Of a DNA stretch of 64,000 nt, positions 60,578 to 64,000 are shown one piece after another. The stretch is from NCBI GenBank assembly GCA_008692225.1, contig VICG01000002.1:1256001-1320000 (forward strand), in the 5' to 3' direction. The translations under genes and the position numbers were made by a program. Origin of the DNA: Monilinia fructicola (Eukaryota; Ascomycota; Leotiomycetes; Helotiales; Sclerotiniaceae). Positions within the stretch are counted from its first letter, which is position 1. Each line of letters begins with the position of its first letter. Under the pieces are notes generated by a model. That model made no database searches. It saw only the letters and a program-made list of their open reading frames with translations, and was not told the origin of the DNA.

Positions 60578-63399
60578 GTTTTCCAAATTGGAGCATCAAG
60601 TAGATGTTGATATTGATTTCTTTTGATGAGGATGAGGATGAGGAGTAGGAGGATAATGATGATGAAAATGAAAATTAAAATGAAGAAATGATTTATTTAT
60701 TCTTTGATTTGAGATTGAATTGATCGTATAGTTTGGTTAAATGTACTGATTTTTTGGGTGGTGATAGTAGTGGGAGGAGAAGTAACCTTAGTCGTCGTCG
60801 TCGTTGTATTAGCAGCAGTCGAAGTGCGAATTAGTTTTGAATTTTCTTTGTCATTAACAAAACGATTAAACAATGACAATGGTAACGATGGAATATTTGA
60901 AATATTTGGATTATAGAAGAGATTAATATTTGATTCCTTTCCTTTCATAAGCTTATTATCTGACCAAATAGCTTGCGCCTCTTTTGTATTCGAATGTAAC
61001 CTCGAATTGGAAGTAGTTTGCTGCGGATTTACTTTTTCCTGTTCTATTGTTTCCTTTACTTTTTTTGGTAGAGATTATACTAGTTTTCATGCTGCTGCAA
61101 GTCAATCTGCGCTTGTGTTGCTGTATGCACATCACCTGAGTTGAGCTTTGGGGGCGTCAGGGTTTGGGGGAAATAATCATAACGGGGCTGACAATCATGG
61201 TTCTGGTGATGATGATGATGATGATGATGATATTGATTATTCTAATTCTTATCCTCATTCTTATTCTTATTCATCACAGTCTTTGGTTGCAAGGTCGAAT
61301 ATCTGCTGATAAAACAGAACTTTGGAATTTAGACGAGGACAAAGAATCAATATCATTATCTCCAATAGGAGTCGATGCTACCTCTGTTAGGTTTGGTGTC
61401 CTCCCACCCCATGATCATCACCCACACTTTCGTCCACACTTCCGTTCGCCGAGTTCCCATTAAAGTCCTAATCACAATACAAAGGACTTTTCGATTGTGA
61501 ATTTGTGACTGTGCCGGTTGGTTGGACTCTTTCTAAATTTGAGGTTGTCTGCGTACCATTACCGCTGTATTCCTTCTAACCACAAGTTTACCGGATATTG
61601 AATTCTCTGACATCAAGAAAAAGCTTTCTTTCTGGTTGCCTATTGCTTGTGTGACCATCGTATTCGAGGAACCCATCAGCGATGTTGTTGCTCTCTCACG
61701 ATGAACAATAATTTTGCTTGAACCGTGACCGTGACCTTGTTTTTTGAAGTGATATAACTGCAGAGTATTGTATCGTAAATATAATTAGTACAAATACTCG
61801 AATGCAAGTACGCCGTGAAGATTGGTTTGGGGGATATTTCGAGATACTGTACCATACGATTTGATGATACACGGCGCAATCACCTGTACAACATTTGACA
61901 CAAGATTTTAAAAAAGCATACCCGAGGATAGCTCTAGTATATCTATAAATATTTGATGGTAGCTCCGCGTTCATTTGGTAGTAATGAGGTTCATCTTTGA
62001 AGTGAAAGGTCTAGCTCAGAAGGTTTACTGGTGTTAGCTTGCTAGTGCACTACTTGAAAATCGATCACAAACTCGAGTAGTCAGCAACGACATGCATGCC
62101 GGGAGCACATCTACACCGAGCTCGTGGTCCTGGATTTGAGAGGCCAGATTCCTTCGAGGAACAAGCGCCACTCAATACAAACGCAATATGTCAGCAGATT
62201 CCGAGGCAACGTAGGTGATCGACTATACTCTAACTTGATAATCTTACCACAGAAGGAAGGTGAAATTGGTTTTCTCGTGGAAAATCTCACAAAGACACCC
62301 ACTAACTGAAGTCGATTGCGGGGATCTGAATCTTGCAGTAGCGTCAAGGGTCGTCCCCGAGAACTACACAGGTTCCCAGAAGGACGGACGGATAAGCGCA
62401 TAAACATGTTTGTGACCGGGGTATCACACTAAATTTAGATGCTAATTAGCGATTTGATACATACAATAATATGTGTTTATGCAATCTTTGAAGATACTTG
62501 ACGAGCAAGGATGGCATTGACTAGTAGTTTGTATGTAGTATGTACAGGACAAAGGATGGGATGGTTCATGGCCCGAATGGCCTGAAGGAGGTCAGGGATC
62601 TGTACACAGACGCACGAAGACGTATGAAGTCATGCTTGAAAAGAGTCGTTCGAGTCCTCGGAGATTCGGAGAAGTCGCACTGAATCTTCATCAACGGAGT
62701 AGATATCGACAAAACTGAGGGATCTAAGATACGTAAATACTGAGTGATGTAAGAGACGCAAAAAGTAAGAAAAGAGAAAGCAACTTCCAAGGTTCCAGAG
62801 AAAGAGATGTGCAATTAGTAGTGGAGAAACCGTGGTTGCGTTATGCGTGATGCACTTTGGTAACTTAGCGGCAGTTGTAACAAATCAAGAGTGGATATTC
62901 TCATGTGTGATAGTGTACTGTACAGTCAGTCAGTCTGTACAGTCTGTAGTGTATGTAACTTACTGCAACAGGTCTGATTAAAATCCAGTCGGTTCTATTT
63001 ATTTTGGTCTTCACTAAGCAGGGGAGGCGAGGGAAGTAAGAGTAAGATACAACGTTAATGCGGGTAGTAGATTCTACTTTGGTATCCCATCTCCCCAAGT
63101 TTCAATGTCAATTGGAAAGAGCGGGAAAAAAGAGAAGAGAGAAGGGAAAAGAGAAGAAATGAAAAGAAAAGATGATTTGTTGTGTCATGATTATTTGTAT
63201 CGCCATGAACTTCTTTTTTCAATGGTAATGACGATATCGATATTGATTGATCACGAATCAAGACGAGAAGATGGTTATGATGCAGCAAAACCGGATTCAG
63301 TACAAGTACAAGTATCGAATCGAAAAATAAAAAAATCATTATGATCATGATCATGATGTGTTTTCCTATTTCCTGCTAAAAGAGGTTAGAGTGAAGATT

Positions 63400-63428
63400 G
63401 ATATATATATATATATATATATATATAG
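63400..63428. repeat. TA dinucleotide array
   Basis: About 14 TA units followed by TGTGTGTATGTATATG. Confidence 0.9.
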
Positions 63429-63554
63429 GTTATATATGTGTGTGTGTATGTATATGTATGTATATGCATGTACATACATGTATTAGATACAGCTTGGTAG
63501 ATCAACTCGATTTGGCTGCAATGCATGTTAATAATGGGATAGAAAGTGTCTATT

Positions 63555-63680
63555 TACAAGTATTTATTTACAACTATCTAATTACAAGTATCTATTTACA
63601 AGTATCTATTTACAAGTATCTATTTACAAGTATTTATTTACAAGTATCTATTTACAAGTATCTATTTATAAGTATATATT
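63555..63680. repeat. 14-bp TATCTATTTACAAG tandem repeat
   Basis: About eight to nine units of TAT(C/T)TATTTACAAG in a row, with a few one-base variants (ACAACTATCTAATTACAAG). Reads as a Tyr-Leu-Gln-Val-Ser-Ile-type frame by accident. Confidence 0.9.
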
Positions 63681-63738
63681 GCACGAAGGAAATACAGTAC
63701 TGTACTCTGTACAGAGTACATGTATTGTTTCTATCCAT

Positions 63739-63806
63739 CCCACCTACTCACCTACTCACCTACTCACCTATTCACCCACTAGCTCTAGCTCTAGCTCTAG
63801 CTCTAA
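63739..63806. repeat. CACCTACT and AGCTCT short arrays
   Basis: Four CACCTACT units followed, after a few bases, by four AGCTCT units. The window ends in further CTAC microsatellite (63946-63966). Confidence 0.88.
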
Positions 63807-64000
63807 AGTACCCACGTGATAGTGGCGCTTTTCCTTCAAAAATCCCGTTCCGGGCGGCTACAACAACCCGGCGCCATTAACCTTGGAAGTAATAAAATAG
63901 TAACAACTGGGGAACCTACTACTGTATCTATTTATCTACGTACCACCTACCTACCTACCTACCTATCTGGGCACTGAGGTACTGAGGTACTATCAATGTT

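Larger units (their letters stand above)
60578..64000. other. Right end of window, no complete gene supported
   Basis: The left part is the upstream region of the polyQ gene. A minus-strand frame at about 60697-61060 (ending TTITTQKISTFNQTIRSIQSQIKE) has no upstream ATG exon that I can join. Further right there are GATGAT/TTCTTATTC repeats (61199-61285), a TA array, a 14-bp tandem repeat and several short repeats. The sequence past about 61500 shows no recognisable protein. Confidence 0.45.

Noticed and set aside
63398..63880. 160-codon plus-strand frame at the right end
   Set aside because: Composed almost entirely of TA, TGTATG, 14-bp and CACCTACT repeats; no independent coding evidence.

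Overview
The window comes from a filamentous ascomycete. The genes are short-intron fungal genes (about 45-90 bp introns, GTAAGT/GTATGT donors, TAG/CAG acceptors) on both strands, with intergenic spacers rich in simple repeats. The protein set (Chk1 kinase, UBE2C-type E2, DLT1, Mtr2-like export factor, mitochondrial MetRS, Vph1-type V-ATPase subunit, GH10 xylanase with a C-terminal CBM1) and the A+T-leaning base composition suggest a plant-associated Leotiomycete, perhaps Sclerotiniaceae (Botrytis/Sclerotinia/Monilinia-like). That placement is from memory of protein style, not from a search.

Layout. 0.6-5.7 kb: ribosomal protein eL31, a UBE2C-like ubiquitin-conjugating enzyme and a CHK1 kinase whose C-terminal part changes frame twice. 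6.6-8.8 kb: an F-box protein gene broken by several one-base frame changes. 11.1-15.0 kb: two convergent genes that both encode SprT-like (HExxH) domains. 16.0-17.5 kb: ribosomal protein eL38 and a divergent small membrane protein. 18.3-25.3 kb: a large coiled-coil protein with a possible DUF7918-like N-terminus, an Mtr2/NTF2-like mRNA export factor and mitochondrial methionyl-tRNA synthetase. 25.5-26.5 kb: an acidic low-complexity protein. 26.5-36.6 kb is sparse: a small spliced gene, the secreted GH10-CBM1 xylanase, and a small unrecognised spliced locus. 37.3-38.6 kb: DLT1. 40.2-42.3 kb: a decayed MFS transporter. 42.7-45.4 kb: V-ATPase subunit a. 47.0-49.0 kb: a PLP-dependent aminotransferase. 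49.7 kb: tRNA-Ala(AGC). 50.6-52.2 kb: a second damaged MFS transporter (DHA1-like drug/polyamine type). 52.2-57.7 kb: a gene-poor, A+T-rich, repeat-rich block. 58.6-60.6 kb: an unrecognised polyQ protein gene. 60.6-64 kb: no convincing complete gene, many simple repeats.

The core genes are independent housekeeping functions (translation, cell-cycle control, mRNA export, organelle acidification). The accessory parts are the xylanase, the two SprT-like genes, the two MFS relics and the repeat-rich block. A recurrent feature is one-base changes in short homopolymers that break otherwise well-conserved reading frames (CHK1, the F-box gene, the second MFS gene, probably the 58.6-60.6 kb gene), while several long genes are entirely intact. 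Either these are local sequence errors or several genes here are really decaying. I found no CRISPR array, complete transposon or clear undescribed multi-gene system.
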